Origin: CAYPXN01 sp964470915
GTDB lineage: Bacteria; UBA10199; JADFYH01
Length of the DNA: 64,000 nucleotides
Assembly (NCBI GenBank): GCA_964470915.1
Contig: CAYYEM010000003.1
Location: 1-64,000 of the forward strand
Reading direction: 5' to 3'
The notes beneath the pieces are model-generated. The model was given only the letters and a program-made list of their open reading frames with translations. It was not told the origin of the DNA and did not search any database. Each line of letters starts with the position of its first letter. Positions within the stretch are counted from its first letter, which is position 1. Positions 24,539 through 33,064 of this stretch are shown here, piece by piece. Made by a program: the position numbers and the translations under genes.

Positions 24539-25219
24539 ATGGGCAAAATTGTTAAAAGTAGTGAATACAAACAAAAGGTAGATTTAAAGACCAAGGTTGA
24601 TTTTGAAGAGAGATCCAATTTTTTTGATATTTCAGAACCTTCTGGGGTGATTTCAAAAGATGTTTTGGATTCTCAGGGCAAGGCACGCCTTATTTTAGAA
24701 GAAGCAAAAGAAGAGGCAAAAAAAATCAAAAATGAAGCGCGAGAAATTTTGGGTCAAGTTCAGGAGGAGATGGAAAGATCACGAAAACAAGGAGATCAAA
24801 GAGGTTATCAAGAAGGTCTTGCTCGTGCCTTGGAATATTTAAACAAGTTATATTCTTTAAGAGAAAAAATGTTTGAAGATATAGAACCACAAGTCGTGAA
24901 ACTATCTTTCTCTATTGCTGAGAAAATTGTGGGACAACAAATAAAAGAAAATGACATGGCTATTCTCGGGATTGTTAAACAAGCATTAGATGCGGCGATT
25001 GGTTATAAAATTTTAGTGAAGGTAAATCCTGTAGATTACGACAAAATTAAAAGTCAGGAAGCTCAGTTGCTTGCCAAAGTAGAAGCAGGTCGAGTGATTT
25101 CTTTTAAAGAAGATGAATCAGTGGCTACAGGGGGTTGTATAGTCGAATCTGAAGTTGGGGCAATTGATGCACAATTAGAGACTCAGTTGAATGCGATTAA
25201 AAAAGCTTTAGGTCTTTAA
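24539..25219 (+). CDS. sctL: ATPase stator protein SctL (FliH family)
   Basis: Peripheral stalk that docks the SctN ATPase to the sorting platform and restrains it. Seen: a long charged coiled coil (about residues 55-100) followed by the conserved SctL/FliH domain (PQVVKLSFSIAEKIVGQQIK, then VNPVDYDKIK, ISFKEDESVATGGCIVESEV). The start is ATG 24539 with SD CGGAGG; longer open frame upstream from 24464 lacks an SD and is AT-rich. 226 residues. It ends 8 bp before sctN. Confidence 0.92.
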   Translation: MGKIVKSSEYKQKVDLKTKVDFEERSNFFDISEPSGVISKDVLDSQGKARLILEEAKEEAKKIKNEAREILGQVQEEMERSRKQGDQRGYQEGLARALEYLNKLYSLREKMFEDIEPQVVKLSFSIAEKIVGQQIKENDMAILGIVKQALDAAIGYKILVKVNPVDYDKIKSQEAQLLAKVEAGRVISFKEDESVATGGCIVESEVGAIDAQLETQLNAIKKALGL

Positions 25220-25227
25220 GATTTATT

Positions 25228-26598
25228 ATGAATAAAAACATCCACCATTCTACGGTTGAAGAGCTCACAGAGGATATCATTCCTCAAGTGGACCTTTCCC
25301 CTTACTTGCGACTTGTGAATTCTCTTTCTACTTATAGAATTAAAGGAAGAGTGACTGAATTGACAGGCCTAGTTGTAAAAGCAGTGGTGCCTGGGGTGAG
25401 AGTTGGAGAACTTTGTTATATTGAATCTTCTTATAAAAAAATTCCAATCAAGGCTGAAGTGGTAGGTTTTAAAGACAAAGATGTTTTGCTGATGCCTTTG
25501 GGAGAATTAGAAGGGATTGGGCCTGGCAACGATGTAATTCCCACAGGAAGTTGTTTGATGGTGGGTGTCGGAAACAATCTTTTGGGTCGAGTGTTAGATG
25601 GTCTGGGAGATGCTATTGATACAGATCAAAGAGGCCCCTTACATCTTACGGAAGAATATCCTGTGATGGCTTCTCCTCCAGATCCTCTTCAACGGCAAAG
25701 AATTTTAACACCCATTTCAGTGGGAGTAAAATCAATTGATGCTCTGCTAACTTGTGGGGAAGGTCAGAGAGTGGGTTTATTTGCCGCTGCGGGGGTGGGT
25801 AAAAGTACAACTATTGGAATGATAGCAAGAAACACAGAAGCTGAAGTGAATGTGATTTGCTTGGTGGGAGAGCGCGGTCGTGAAGTGAGAGATTTTTTAG
25901 AACATGATTTGGGTGAAGAAGGTTTGGAAAAGTCTGTTGTGATTGTAGCCACCTCAGATCAGCCTTCTTTAGTGCGTACGAAAGCGGCTTATGTTGCAAC
26001 GGCCATTGCAGAATATTTTCGTGATCATGGGAAAAAAGTTTTACTGATGATGGATTCTGTCACTCGCTTTGCTCGAGCCTTACGTGAAATTGGTTTGGCG
26101 GTAGGAGAACCTCCTGCTCGACAAGGTTTTACTCCTTCCGTTTTTTCAACTTTGCCAAAATTATTAGAGAGAGCGGGTAATTCAGATAAGGGCTCTATTA
26201 CTGCTTTTTATACTGTACTGGTTGAAGGGGATGATATGACAGAGCCTGTGGCAGATGAAGTAAGATCTATTTTGGATGGTCATATTGTTCTTTCTCGAGA
26301 TCTTGCAAATCGAGGCCATTATCCGGCAATTAATATTTCAGAAAGTGTCAGTCGTGTCATGAGCAATATTGTGGATGCTGAGCATTTGGATGCAGCTAGA
26401 AAACTCAAAGAAGTAGTAGCGAGTTATGAAAAAGAAAGAGATCTGATTTTGATCGGTGCTTATGAACAAGGTTCAGATCCAAAAGTAGATTATGCGATCG
26501 AGAAAATTGAGGAGGTAAATTCTTTTTTAAAACAATCGACCCATGATAGAGTTGGTTTTGAAGAATCAGTTGAGCAGCTCAAATCTATTTTTGTTTAA
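25228..26598 (+). CDS. sctN: type III secretion ATPase SctN
   Basis: Hexameric ATPase that unfolds substrates and releases chaperones. Seen: an N-terminal beta barrel, Walker A AAAGVGKST (about residues 185-193), VGERGREVRDFLEHDL, Walker B VLLMMDSVTRFARALREIGL, the Q-loop region GEPPARQGFTPSVFSTLPKL and GSITAFYTVLVEGDDM. Its 456 residues are typical of the SctN/FliI family. It is the core of the sctL-sctN-sctO-sctP block, each gene 8-22 bp apart. Confidence 0.98.
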   Translation: MNKNIHHSTVEELTEDIIPQVDLSPYLRLVNSLSTYRIKGRVTELTGLVVKAVVPGVRVGELCYIESSYKKIPIKAEVVGFKDKDVLLMPLGELEGIGPGNDVIPTGSCLMVGVGNNLLGRVLDGLGDAIDTDQRGPLHLTEEYPVMASPPDPLQRQRILTPISVGVKSIDALLTCGEGQRVGLFAAAGVGKSTTIGMIARNTEAEVNVICLVGERGREVRDFLEHDLGEEGLEKSVVIVATSDQPSLVRTKAAYVATAIAEYFRDHGKKVLLMMDSVTRFARALREIGLAVGEPPARQGFTPSVFSTLPKLLERAGNSDKGSITAFYTVLVEGDDMTEPVADEVRSILDGHIVLSRDLANRGHYPAINISESVSRVMSNIVDAEHLDAARKLKEVVASYEKERDLILIGAYEQGSDPKVDYAIEKIEEVNSFLKQSTHDRVGFEESVEQLKSIFV

Positions 26599-26618
26599 AA
26601 TAAGTAGGGAGTTAAGAC

Positions 26619-27119
26619 TTGGCAGCTAAAAAGAAACAGAAATATCGTCTAGAGCCTCTACTCATTGTGAAAGAACGGTATAAAAAGCAAACAGAGATAG
26701 AGCTGGGTCGTGCCATTAAAAAGCTGAAAGATGAGAAGGAGAAACTGAAAACTCTTGAAGGGGAAAAAGAAGAAATCATACGGAAAAAGAAAGAATCCCG
26801 CTTGGAGATGAGTCGCAAGGTAGCTGTGGGAGAAACAAGAGTATTTGATTCAAGTTTGCATTTAAATTATTTGGAAAAACTTCAAGATGATTTGACTCAA
26901 AAAGAAAAAGAAATTGAGAGACAACACGATGCCATTAAAGAAGCTGAAGAAAACTTAGCAAAGGCAAGGAGAAATTATATTGATGCCTGTAAAGATCTGA
27001 AGACCATGCAAAAACATAAAGAATTATGGCTGAAGAAATTGGGTAAGGAATTAAATATGAAGGAGCAAAAAGAATTGAATGAATTAGGAAATGTGATTCA
27101 TCAATTAAAGAGTGCTTAA
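26619..27119 (+). CDS. sctO: ATPase central stalk protein SctO (FliJ-like)
   Basis: 166 residues forming almost one long Lys/Glu-rich antiparallel coiled coil (RLEPLLIVKERYKKQTEIEL...KLQDDLTQKEKEIERQHDAI), as in SctO/FliJ, which inserts into the SctN hexamer and couples it to SctV. The start is TTG 26619 with TAGGGAG 9 bases before it; no ATG precedes the coil. It follows sctN directly. The sequence itself is low-complexity, so identity rests on shape, size and position. Confidence 0.85.
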   Translation: MAAKKKQKYRLEPLLIVKERYKKQTEIELGRAIKKLKDEKEKLKTLEGEKEEIIRKKKESRLEMSRKVAVGETRVFDSSLHLNYLEKLQDDLTQKEKEIERQHDAIKEAEENLAKARRNYIDACKDLKTMQKHKELWLKKLGKELNMKEQKELNELGNVIHQLKSA

Positions 27120-27139
27120 AAAGAATTCGAAAAAATTGT

Positions 27140-27997
27140 ATGAGAATCGATGATCAAAAACCAAATGCAGCAGAGCAAGCCAATCGGGATGACCGTCATC
27201 GTCAGAATGTAAAACAAAAGGATACGGTTAACACCCATCAGGCATCTCAGCAAGCAGGGTATAAACAGAATAAAGATTTTCAGAGTTTGTTTGACCAAGC
27301 TCTTGAAAAAACACGTCTTGCAAATCAGCCAACTCAATCGGAGTCAGCGAAATTTGATTCAAAAATTAAAGAGATTATTTCTTCAGACGACAAAAATAAA
27401 GATCGTGATAGTTCAGATCGCAAAAAAGATAAAGATGATGATAAAAAGGTCTTAAGTAGCGAAGAAAAAGATTCAGGAAAAACACATAAAGAAGGGGCGG
27501 TGAAAGATAGAATTTTAGGGAAAAGTCATACAGGCGGTGAAGGGTCGGGAGGAGGTTCTTCCTTTTCAGATAATAAAGGAAATTCTTCTAACCAGTTTGG
27601 GCAGCGCCAGCAAAAAAATACTGATTTAGGTCAGACGGCAAATCTTCACCCTTCAGCTTTTCAAAACCAGCAAATACAATCTGTTCATTCAGCTTCTTTG
27701 TTACAAAACGTACAAAAAATGCAAAAAATTCCCCCTCAAGTTCTCGACCAAATTGTGCAATATGTGAGAGTGGGTTTGAATAAAAATCTAGATAAAGAAA
27801 TGCAGATAGATCTTTCAGATAAAGTTTTTAAAGGCTTGTCTTTAAAGGTGATTTTAAATCAGGGAAAAGTTCAAATTACTTTTTTATCTTCAAGTCTAGA
27901 TATTAGGAGAATTTTTGAAGCTAGCAAAAGTGATATTCGTCAATCTTTAGAAAGCAAAGGTCATCGGGTAGCTTCTGTAGAAGTCAGAGACATTTAA
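27140..27997 (+). CDS. sctP: needle/hook length regulator-like protein SctP (FliK-like)
   Basis: 285 residues. A hydrophilic, disordered N-terminal 190 residues rich in Asp/Lys/Ser/Gln (SDRKKDKDDDKKVLSSEEKD) leads to a compact C-terminal domain (about 195-285: PPQVLDQIVQYVRVGLNKNL, SLKVILNQGKVQITFLSSSL, IRQSLESKGHRVASVEV) with the FliK/SctP substrate-switch pattern. SctP is a secreted ruler that tells SctU to change substrate. SctU itself is not in this window. ATG 27140 has no clear SD and sits 20 bp after sctO. Confidence 0.8.
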   Translation: MRIDDQKPNAAEQANRDDRHRQNVKQKDTVNTHQASQQAGYKQNKDFQSLFDQALEKTRLANQPTQSESAKFDSKIKEIISSDDKNKDRDSSDRKKDKDDDKKVLSSEEKDSGKTHKEGAVKDRILGKSHTGGEGSGGGSSFSDNKGNSSNQFGQRQQKNTDLGQTANLHPSAFQNQQIQSVHSASLLQNVQKMQKIPPQVLDQIVQYVRVGLNKNLDKEMQIDLSDKVFKGLSLKVILNQGKVQITFLSSSLDIRRIFEASKSDIRQSLESKGHRVASVEVRDI

Positions 27998-28048
27998 GCA
28001 TTTAATTAAACATTAGCCAGAATATTTTAAATTCGATAAAGTAAGCTT

Positions 28049-29002
28049 ATGAAATTCGACGAAAGTACAGAAAAAGCGATTAAACCTTTTCATTTTTCAG
28101 GAATTAAGAAGTTAAGTCGTCATGATCTTGAAATTGAAAATGCGCTTTTGAATTATTTGCCCTTTTCACTGGAAACAGGTTTGAAAAAGGAGCTCGAAAC
28201 TTTTTTGTCTAAACAATTTAATCAAGAGGCCCAGATCGATCTGGAAAAAATTGAAGAAAGTACTTTAGCTAAATTTGTTTCTTCGGTGCCTCCTATTTCT
28301 TGGGTTGCGGTCTTAGGTATGGAGCCTGTTTCTCATAAGGCTTTTATGTGGTTTGATTCGGTCTTAGCGCATTCATTGGTAGATCGAGTTTTGGGAGGAT
28401 CTGGAGAAACACCCGCTGAAATTAAATCTCCCACTTCGATTGAAGAAGGCGTATTTCAATACCTCATTCTTAAAGTGCTTTCTTTTGTTTTTCAAGTTTC
28501 AGGACCGGCAGAGCCTGTTCATTTTCGTTTGGAGCAAATGATTAAATCTCAAAAAGAGCTGATGAATTTTGGAAACGATGATACTCCCGTGCTTCGCTTA
28601 AGTTTTAAGGTTCAGATAGGCTCTAACATAGGTTTTGTAGTGCTGGTTCTGCCTCATCCTTTAATTGAAGCACGTTTTTTACAGAGAGAGATGATTCATT
28701 CAAAAGAAGGAAGCCCTGAGTTTGAATATACTCAAAATAGATTTTCCAAAATGGGTTACGTTAAAACTCAGATGTGGGCTGAGGTAGCATCAGTTACTCT
28801 TACTTTAGCTGAAAAAAATCAGCTTGAAAAAGATGATGTGATTTTATTTGATCATTCCGCTTGTAGTTTAAGTGCAGGACGATTGCAGGGGAATGTAGTT
28901 TTGAGGATTGGGGAAGGTAGAGAAGGGGGCTTTTTAGCCCAGGTCATTTCTACAGATTCACCTTCGCTAGTCAAAATTCTTGATTATTATGGAGGCGATT
29001 AA
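28049..29002 (+). CDS. sctQ: FliM-like sorting-platform protein (SctQ, large part)
   Basis: 317 residues. The N-terminal and middle parts resemble FliM: FSGIKKLSRHDLEIENAL, then a CheC-like middle domain with LVDRVLGGSGETP and SPTSIEEGVFQYLI, then a C-terminal SpoA-type beta domain (WAEVASVTLTLAEKNQLEKD). SctQ proteins usually keep two SpoA domains in one chain; here the second is a separate FliN-like gene whose ATG overlaps this stop by one base. That split FliM/FliN arrangement is flagellar-like. It is the scaffold of the cytoplasmic ring that recruits substrates. Confidence 0.88.
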   Translation: MKFDESTEKAIKPFHFSGIKKLSRHDLEIENALLNYLPFSLETGLKKELETFLSKQFNQEAQIDLEKIEESTLAKFVSSVPPISWVAVLGMEPVSHKAFMWFDSVLAHSLVDRVLGGSGETPAEIKSPTSIEEGVFQYLILKVLSFVFQVSGPAEPVHFRLEQMIKSQKELMNFGNDDTPVLRLSFKVQIGSNIGFVVLVLPHPLIEARFLQREMIHSKEGSPEFEYTQNRFSKMGYVKTQMWAEVASVTLTLAEKNQLEKDDVILFDHSACSLSAGRLQGNVVLRIGEGREGGFLAQVISTDSPSLVKILDYYGGD

Positions 29003-29409
29003 TGGCTAAACAACCTGATGAGTTTGATATTGCAGATTTTGATGCGGGAGGCGACTCGTTCGAAGTTAATGAGGGGCAAAGTTATGATCCTGCTCCAGGA
29101 GATATGCCACCTCCTAATACCCCCCCCTCTTATTCCGCTCCAGCTTCGAGTACAGGGAAAGCATCGAATATCGATAAAAAAGTAGTGAATTTAACTTCAG
29201 ATATTCCTGTTCAGGTGGTGGCTGTTTTAGGTAAAAAAAATGTCACCGTGAAAGATATTGTTTCGATGAAAATGGGACAAGTCTTGGAGCTGAATAGATT
29301 GCCCAATGAAGCCATCGATTTAGTTGCCAATGGAAAATTGATTGCCAAAGGTGAGTTGGTTGAAATTGAAGGTCGTTTAGGGGTTCGAGTTTTAAAAATA
29401 TTTGATTAA
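29002..29409 (+). CDS. FliN-like SpoA-domain protein (SctQ, small part)
   Basis: 135 residues. An acidic and Pro/Ser-rich N-terminal 50 residues (DMPPPNTPPSYSAPASSTG) leads to a SpoA domain (DIPVQVVAVLGKKNVTVKDI, then MKMGQVLELNRLPNEAIDLV, then KGELVEIEGRLGVRVLKIFD) as in FliN and the C-domain of SctQ. The start overlaps the FliM-like stop (TAATG), so translation is coupled. It probably forms heteromers with the FliM-like protein in the cytoplasmic ring. Confidence 0.92.
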   Translation: MAKQPDEFDIADFDAGGDSFEVNEGQSYDPAPGDMPPPNTPPSYSAPASSTGKASNIDKKVVNLTSDIPVQVVAVLGKKNVTVKDIVSMKMGQVLELNRLPNEAIDLVANGKLIAKGELVEIEGRLGVRVLKIFD

Positions 29410-29438
29410 TGAACAGCGAATAATAACGGGGTTTTCAA

Positions 29439-29801
29439 TTGCTGAATCTTTTTTTGTTGGCTGAAATAATTCCAGAATCACTTCCTCAAAATTTGGCGGG
29501 ACTTGAAAGTTCGGTCGATTTTACCTGGATGTTTGTGAAAGTGATTTTAGTGTTGGCTTTTGTTTGTCTTATTGCTTTTGCTGTGATTAAATATCTCCTA
29601 CCGAAAGCATCTTTTATTAAGCAAGGGCATGATTCTCAAATTGAATTGGTAGAACGTTTTGCATTAGAGCCTCGAAAAAGTTTATATATTTTAAAAGTAG
29701 GATCTAGATTTTTACTTTTGGGGACAAGTGAAAACACGCTCAGCCCCTTGATGGAGTTGAGCAAGAAAGATCTATCACGTGAAACTTCTCAAGAAAATTA
29801 A
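29439..29801 (+). CDS. FliO-like membrane protein
   Basis: 120 residues. One membrane segment (about 29-52), then a small cytoplasmic domain with LVERFALEPRKSLYILKVGS followed by RFLLLGTSENTLSPL. This is the FliO pattern (RxxLxxxxxLxlVevGxxxlLiGvs). FliO assists assembly of the FliP pore in flagella and is normally absent from injectisomes. The TTG start has a G-rich SD. Its end overlaps sctR by 23 bases. Gene order FliN-FliO-FliP-FliQ-FliR is exactly flagellar. Confidence 0.8.
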   Translation: MLNLFLLAEIIPESLPQNLAGLESSVDFTWMFVKVILVLAFVCLIAFAVIKYLLPKASFIKQGHDSQIELVERFALEPRKSLYILKVGSRFLLLGTSENTLSPLMELSKKDLSRETSQEN

Positions 29802-30567
29802 TAATAAATCAGTTCGCTTTGCTAGTTTGGTTTTTGTTTCTCTCTTGCCGCTTGTTTTGTGGGCAACTGCGGTTTGGGCCCAAGGTAAAAATGAGCAACA
29901 GCTTTCCAAGCCTCTGATTATTCTTTTTGCGCTCTCTATTCTTGCCTTAGTTCCTATTTTGCTCATCATGATGACTTCTTTTATCAAGATTACTGTGGTG
30001 CTTGCCTTGGTGAGAAATGCTTTGGGGACTCAACAGATTCCGCCCAACCAAGTCATTACTGGTTTGGCCATTATTTTGACTATTTATATTATGTCGCCTA
30101 TTGGAATTGAGGTGTATCGGAATGCACAAGGTTTGATCGATCAAACTTCGAGTGAAGGTTTTTTTTCTCAGGCAAGTATTAGTATTGTGATGGAAGGTCT
30201 TAAAAAAGGGGAAGAGCCTATTCGGGGATTTTTGGTTAAGCATGCGAGCGAAAAAGATAGAAGCTTGTTTTACAATTTAGCTAAAAAAATGAGGAAAGCA
30301 GAAGATAGAGATCAAGTGAAAGACAACGATTTTCTAATTTTAATTCCTTCTTTTGTGGTGAGTGAGTTGGCGCGTGCTTTTCAAATAGGTTTTATTATTT
30401 TTCTTCCATTTTTGGTGATCGATATGGTGGTGGCGAATGTGCTCCTTTCTTTGGGAATGTTTCAATTATCCCCTGTCACGGTTTCATTACCCTTTAAATT
30501 GCTTTTGTTCGTATTAGTGGACGGATGGTATTTGATCGCGAAAGGTTTGGTATTAGGATATACTTAA
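29779..30567 (+). CDS. sctR: export apparatus protein SctR (FliP family)
   Basis: Core of the pentameric export pore. Seen: a signal-peptide-like N-terminus ending ATAVWA-Q (about residue 34), as in flagellar FliP and unlike most SctR, then ILLIMMTSFIKITVVLALVR with NALGTQQIPPNQV, the periplasmic loop, and LIPSFVVSELARAFQIGF with IFLPFLVIDMVVANVLLSLG. 262 residues. GTG start overlapping the FliO-like gene. Confidence 0.97.
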   Translation: MKLLKKINNKSVRFASLVFVSLLPLVLWATAVWAQGKNEQQLSKPLIILFALSILALVPILLIMMTSFIKITVVLALVRNALGTQQIPPNQVITGLAIILTIYIMSPIGIEVYRNAQGLIDQTSSEGFFSQASISIVMEGLKKGEEPIRGFLVKHASEKDRSLFYNLAKKMRKAEDRDQVKDNDFLILIPSFVVSELARAFQIGFIIFLPFLVIDMVVANVLLSLGMFQLSPVTVSLPFKLLLFVLVDGWYLIAKGLVLGYT

Positions 30568-30570
30568 AAA

Positions 30571-30837
30571 ATGGAAAATTATCTTATCTCCATTTCAAAG
30601 CAGGCACTTTACCTCGTTCTCATCCTTTCAGCCCCTTCTGTAGGGATTGCGATGATCGTAGGTTTGATTATTTCTTTAATTCAAGCGACGACACAAATTC
30701 AGGAACAAACTCTAACCTTTGTGCCTAAACTTATTGTAGTCATGGTAGTGTTAGCTTTGACAGGTCCATGGTGCATGGTTCAACTCATTAACTTTACCCA
30801 AAATATTCTCGATCAATTCCCAAGATACATTAAATAA
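30571..30837 (+). CDS. sctS: export apparatus protein SctS (FliQ family)
   Basis: 88 residues with two membrane hairpin segments (LYLVLILSAPSVGIAMIVGL and VPKLIVVMVVLALTGPW) and the family motif LIISLIQATTQIQEQTLTFV. Four copies wrap the SctR/SctT pore. Three bp after sctR. Confidence 0.96.
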   Translation: MENYLISISKQALYLVLILSAPSVGIAMIVGLIISLIQATTQIQEQTLTFVPKLIVVMVVLALTGPWCMVQLINFTQNILDQFPRYIK

Positions 30838-30849
30838 ACAGGTAAAATT

Positions 30850-31674
30850 GTGGCAGCAAGTCCTCAAAGTTTAGCTCCTTATATCGATCTTGATTTGACC
30901 TTTTCTTTTATTGCGGGAGGTTTAATTGCTACTCGTTTACTGGTAGCGATTAACCTTACTCCTTATATTGGGGGACGTCCTGTTCCTGGTACGGTACGTG
31001 CTGCAACAGCCTTTGCGCTTACTTTATTTATGTATCCTCTGATTGTGCCTGGGATTGATCGAAATGCAGTGCCACGGGAAGCTTTTTTATTGGTAGTGCT
31101 GTTTTTAAAAGAAGCCATGTTTGGTCTATTAATGGGCTTGGTAAACCAGATGATTTTTTATGGAATTCAATCCGCTGGTAACATGATCGATAACCAACGC
31201 TACGTCGCGAATGCACGAATATTTAATCCTGCCTTGGGTGCTCAAGCTTCTATTTTTGGTCTTTTTATGTATCAGCTTGTAATTGCCATTTTTTTATCTA
31301 TCGGGGGTCATCGTCTTTTTTTGAGTGCTTTGATGGAAAGTTTTCAGGCAGTTCCCTTATTGACACTTCCAAGCATGGGGCAGGGGATTACTCCGATGAT
31401 TGATTTAATGCTTAAACTTTCAGCAGATACTCTTATCATTTGTTTACAACTTTCAGCACCAGTTCTCATTGCTATCTTTGTGGCAGATTTAGTTTTAGGG
31501 ATCACGAATCGCATCGCTCCTATGATCAATGTGTTTGAAATGAGCTTCAATATAAAGGGCTTTGTGGGCGTTTTATTGGTCTATTTAGCCCTTCCTCTCA
31601 TGATTTATCAGACCAAGGTATGGTTTCAGCAAATGGTCCATACCTTTCAAAAAATTACCGATTTTTTCCATTAG
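30850..31674 (+). CDS. sctT: export apparatus protein SctT (FliR family)
   Basis: 274 residues and about six membrane segments. Family patterns include VAINLTPYIGGRPVPGTVRA, GLLMGLVNQMIFYGIQSAG, LQLSAPVLIAIFVADLVLGI and NVFEMSFNIKGFVGVLLVYL. It closes the export pore with SctR and SctS. GTG start 12 bp after sctS. The next gene in most systems would be sctU/flhB; here a Gly-rich substrate gene follows after about 185 bp. Confidence 0.96.
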   Translation: MAASPQSLAPYIDLDLTFSFIAGGLIATRLLVAINLTPYIGGRPVPGTVRAATAFALTLFMYPLIVPGIDRNAVPREAFLLVVLFLKEAMFGLLMGLVNQMIFYGIQSAGNMIDNQRYVANARIFNPALGAQASIFGLFMYQLVIAIFLSIGGHRLFLSALMESFQAVPLLTLPSMGQGITPMIDLMLKLSADTLIICLQLSAPVLIAIFVADLVLGITNRIAPMINVFEMSFNIKGFVGVLLVYLALPLMIYQTKVWFQQMVHTFQKITDFFH

Positions 31675-31860
31675 CTTCCCTTGCGGGATATTGATTTTCA
31701 GATTAAAATAAGAGTGTTTGCCCTGATGTAAAAAAGGGTAAATTTTGAAGCTTTTCAAGCAACTTAGCTCTTTTTTGCAACCGATAAAGATTTTGAAGTG
31801 TCGTTTTAACACTTCTTAAGCTGTGCTAGGGGATGAACGTACTATATCGAAGGAGATAAT

Positions 31861-32889
31861 ATGACCGCTCCAGTTTCAGGTAATAGAAACCGTAATAATC
31901 CAGTGGATAATACTTCTAATCGTCGTTCTCATTCAGGACGTGCGGCAACCCAAGAAGAATCCAGTCAGGTTCAATCGAGACCAGGAAATCGCACAGATTT
32001 AAATTCAGTTCCACGTAATGAAATTCAGCAAGCCATTGCAAATGCACAAATGATGGGTTCGGGTGTTGCTGAAATTTGGGTGAATGGTGAGCTTTTATTT
32101 TTCCCTTTAAATAGTTTACAAGGCTGGGGTTTTCCAACGGAGATGAATCAGCAAATGGCGAGTATGGGAGATGTTGAAATGCCTTATGAAGAAGAATTTA
32201 TGGAAGGTCATCAGCAAGTTTGGGGAGAAGGTGAAGTGCAGGGTGGAATGATGGGTGGAAGTCTCCGTGGCAATATGAACAGTGGCATGGGTGGATCAGT
32301 GAGAATGGGTTTTGGTGGCTACAATCCTTATGGTGGAGACACAGGTTATGGTGGAATGAGTCAAAATCAGTTTATGTGGGATACTATGGTGGGTGGACAA
32401 ATGAGAGAAGAACTGTATGCCCAACGCCAAAATATGCGTCGAGTAGAACATCAGATGAAAGTGAAAATGCGGATTATTATGTTTTTAATCCTGATGGGAG
32501 ATGTAGTGGGTGCGGTTCGCCAGATGGTTTTTGAATCGGAACGACAAAATAGAATGTTTAATCGTTTGCTCGTGAAACAACTCAATAAGGTTAGAGAATC
32601 TAAGTCCAAAGTTTTATTAGCAATGGCTCGCAAGAGTCCTCCAACCGCACATGATAATACTAACAATCCTTCAGGAGCTGCGAGAGATCAAAATAGGCAA
32701 GCAAAATATACTCAATGGGTTTCTGTAACGACCCAGTTGATGAGTGAATTGCAAAACACAGAACGTCAATTGACCGATTTGCTTTCAGAAGGTCGCCGCA
32801 ATATCAACGAAATGTGGGAAGCTTATTCAGGATTAAAAGAATCTGAAGCTCGAACAACACGTACGGTGATTCAAAGCTTTAGAGCTTAA
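31861..32889 (+). CDS. Gly/Met-rich secreted-type protein with needle-like C-terminal domain
   Basis: 342 residues. Polar Asn/Arg/Ser-rich N-terminus, a small conserved-looking segment (about residues 50-90), an acidic/Met-rich stretch, a Gly-rich block with MMGGSLRGNM (about 128-137), a moderately hydrophobic helix (RIIMFLILMGDVVGAV, about 205-220), then a helical C-terminal domain of about 100 residues ending TVIQSFRA. That domain aligns by eye with the end of the protein at 33706 (QNTERQLTDLLS against QQSERQWLDNIS) and both resemble needle subunits. Strong SD AAGGAG. Followed by a terminator and a SycD-like chaperone gene. Probably a T3S substrate (translocator or needle/tip-type). Confidence 0.7.
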   Translation: MTAPVSGNRNRNNPVDNTSNRRSHSGRAATQEESSQVQSRPGNRTDLNSVPRNEIQQAIANAQMMGSGVAEIWVNGELLFFPLNSLQGWGFPTEMNQQMASMGDVEMPYEEEFMEGHQQVWGEGEVQGGMMGGSLRGNMNSGMGGSVRMGFGGYNPYGGDTGYGGMSQNQFMWDTMVGGQMREELYAQRQNMRRVEHQMKVKMRIIMFLILMGDVVGAVRQMVFESERQNRMFNRLLVKQLNKVRESKSKVLLAMARKSPPTAHDNTNNPSGAARDQNRQAKYTQWVSVTTQLMSELQNTERQLTDLLSEGRRNINEMWEAYSGLKESEARTTRTVIQSFRA

Positions 32890-32907
32890 TGAATGGGATG
32901 AGTTTTT

Positions 32908-32943
32908 AAAAGGCGGCATTCTCAAAAAGAGGCCGCCTTTTTT
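32908..32943 (+). terminator. Rho-independent terminator
   Basis: AAAAGGCGGC/GCCGCCTTTT stem, 14-base loop, run of six or more T. It ends the transcript of the Gly/Met-rich protein. Confidence 0.92.
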
Positions 32944-33064
32944 ATGGATGTTCTTTGATAGATATAGATGTCTCTCCGTAGGAGATCCGATGAAAAAGGT
33001 TGCGGCTATTATTCTGCAATGATAGCATAAGATCTCTATATTATTGAAGAAAATGGAGGTTTTG

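Noticed and set aside
11652..31674. Reading the whole locus as a flagellum
   Set aside because: SctJ is a short lipoprotein rather than FliF, SycD-like chaperones and needle-like proteins are present, and there are no hook, rod (flgBC), filament or motor genes in the window.
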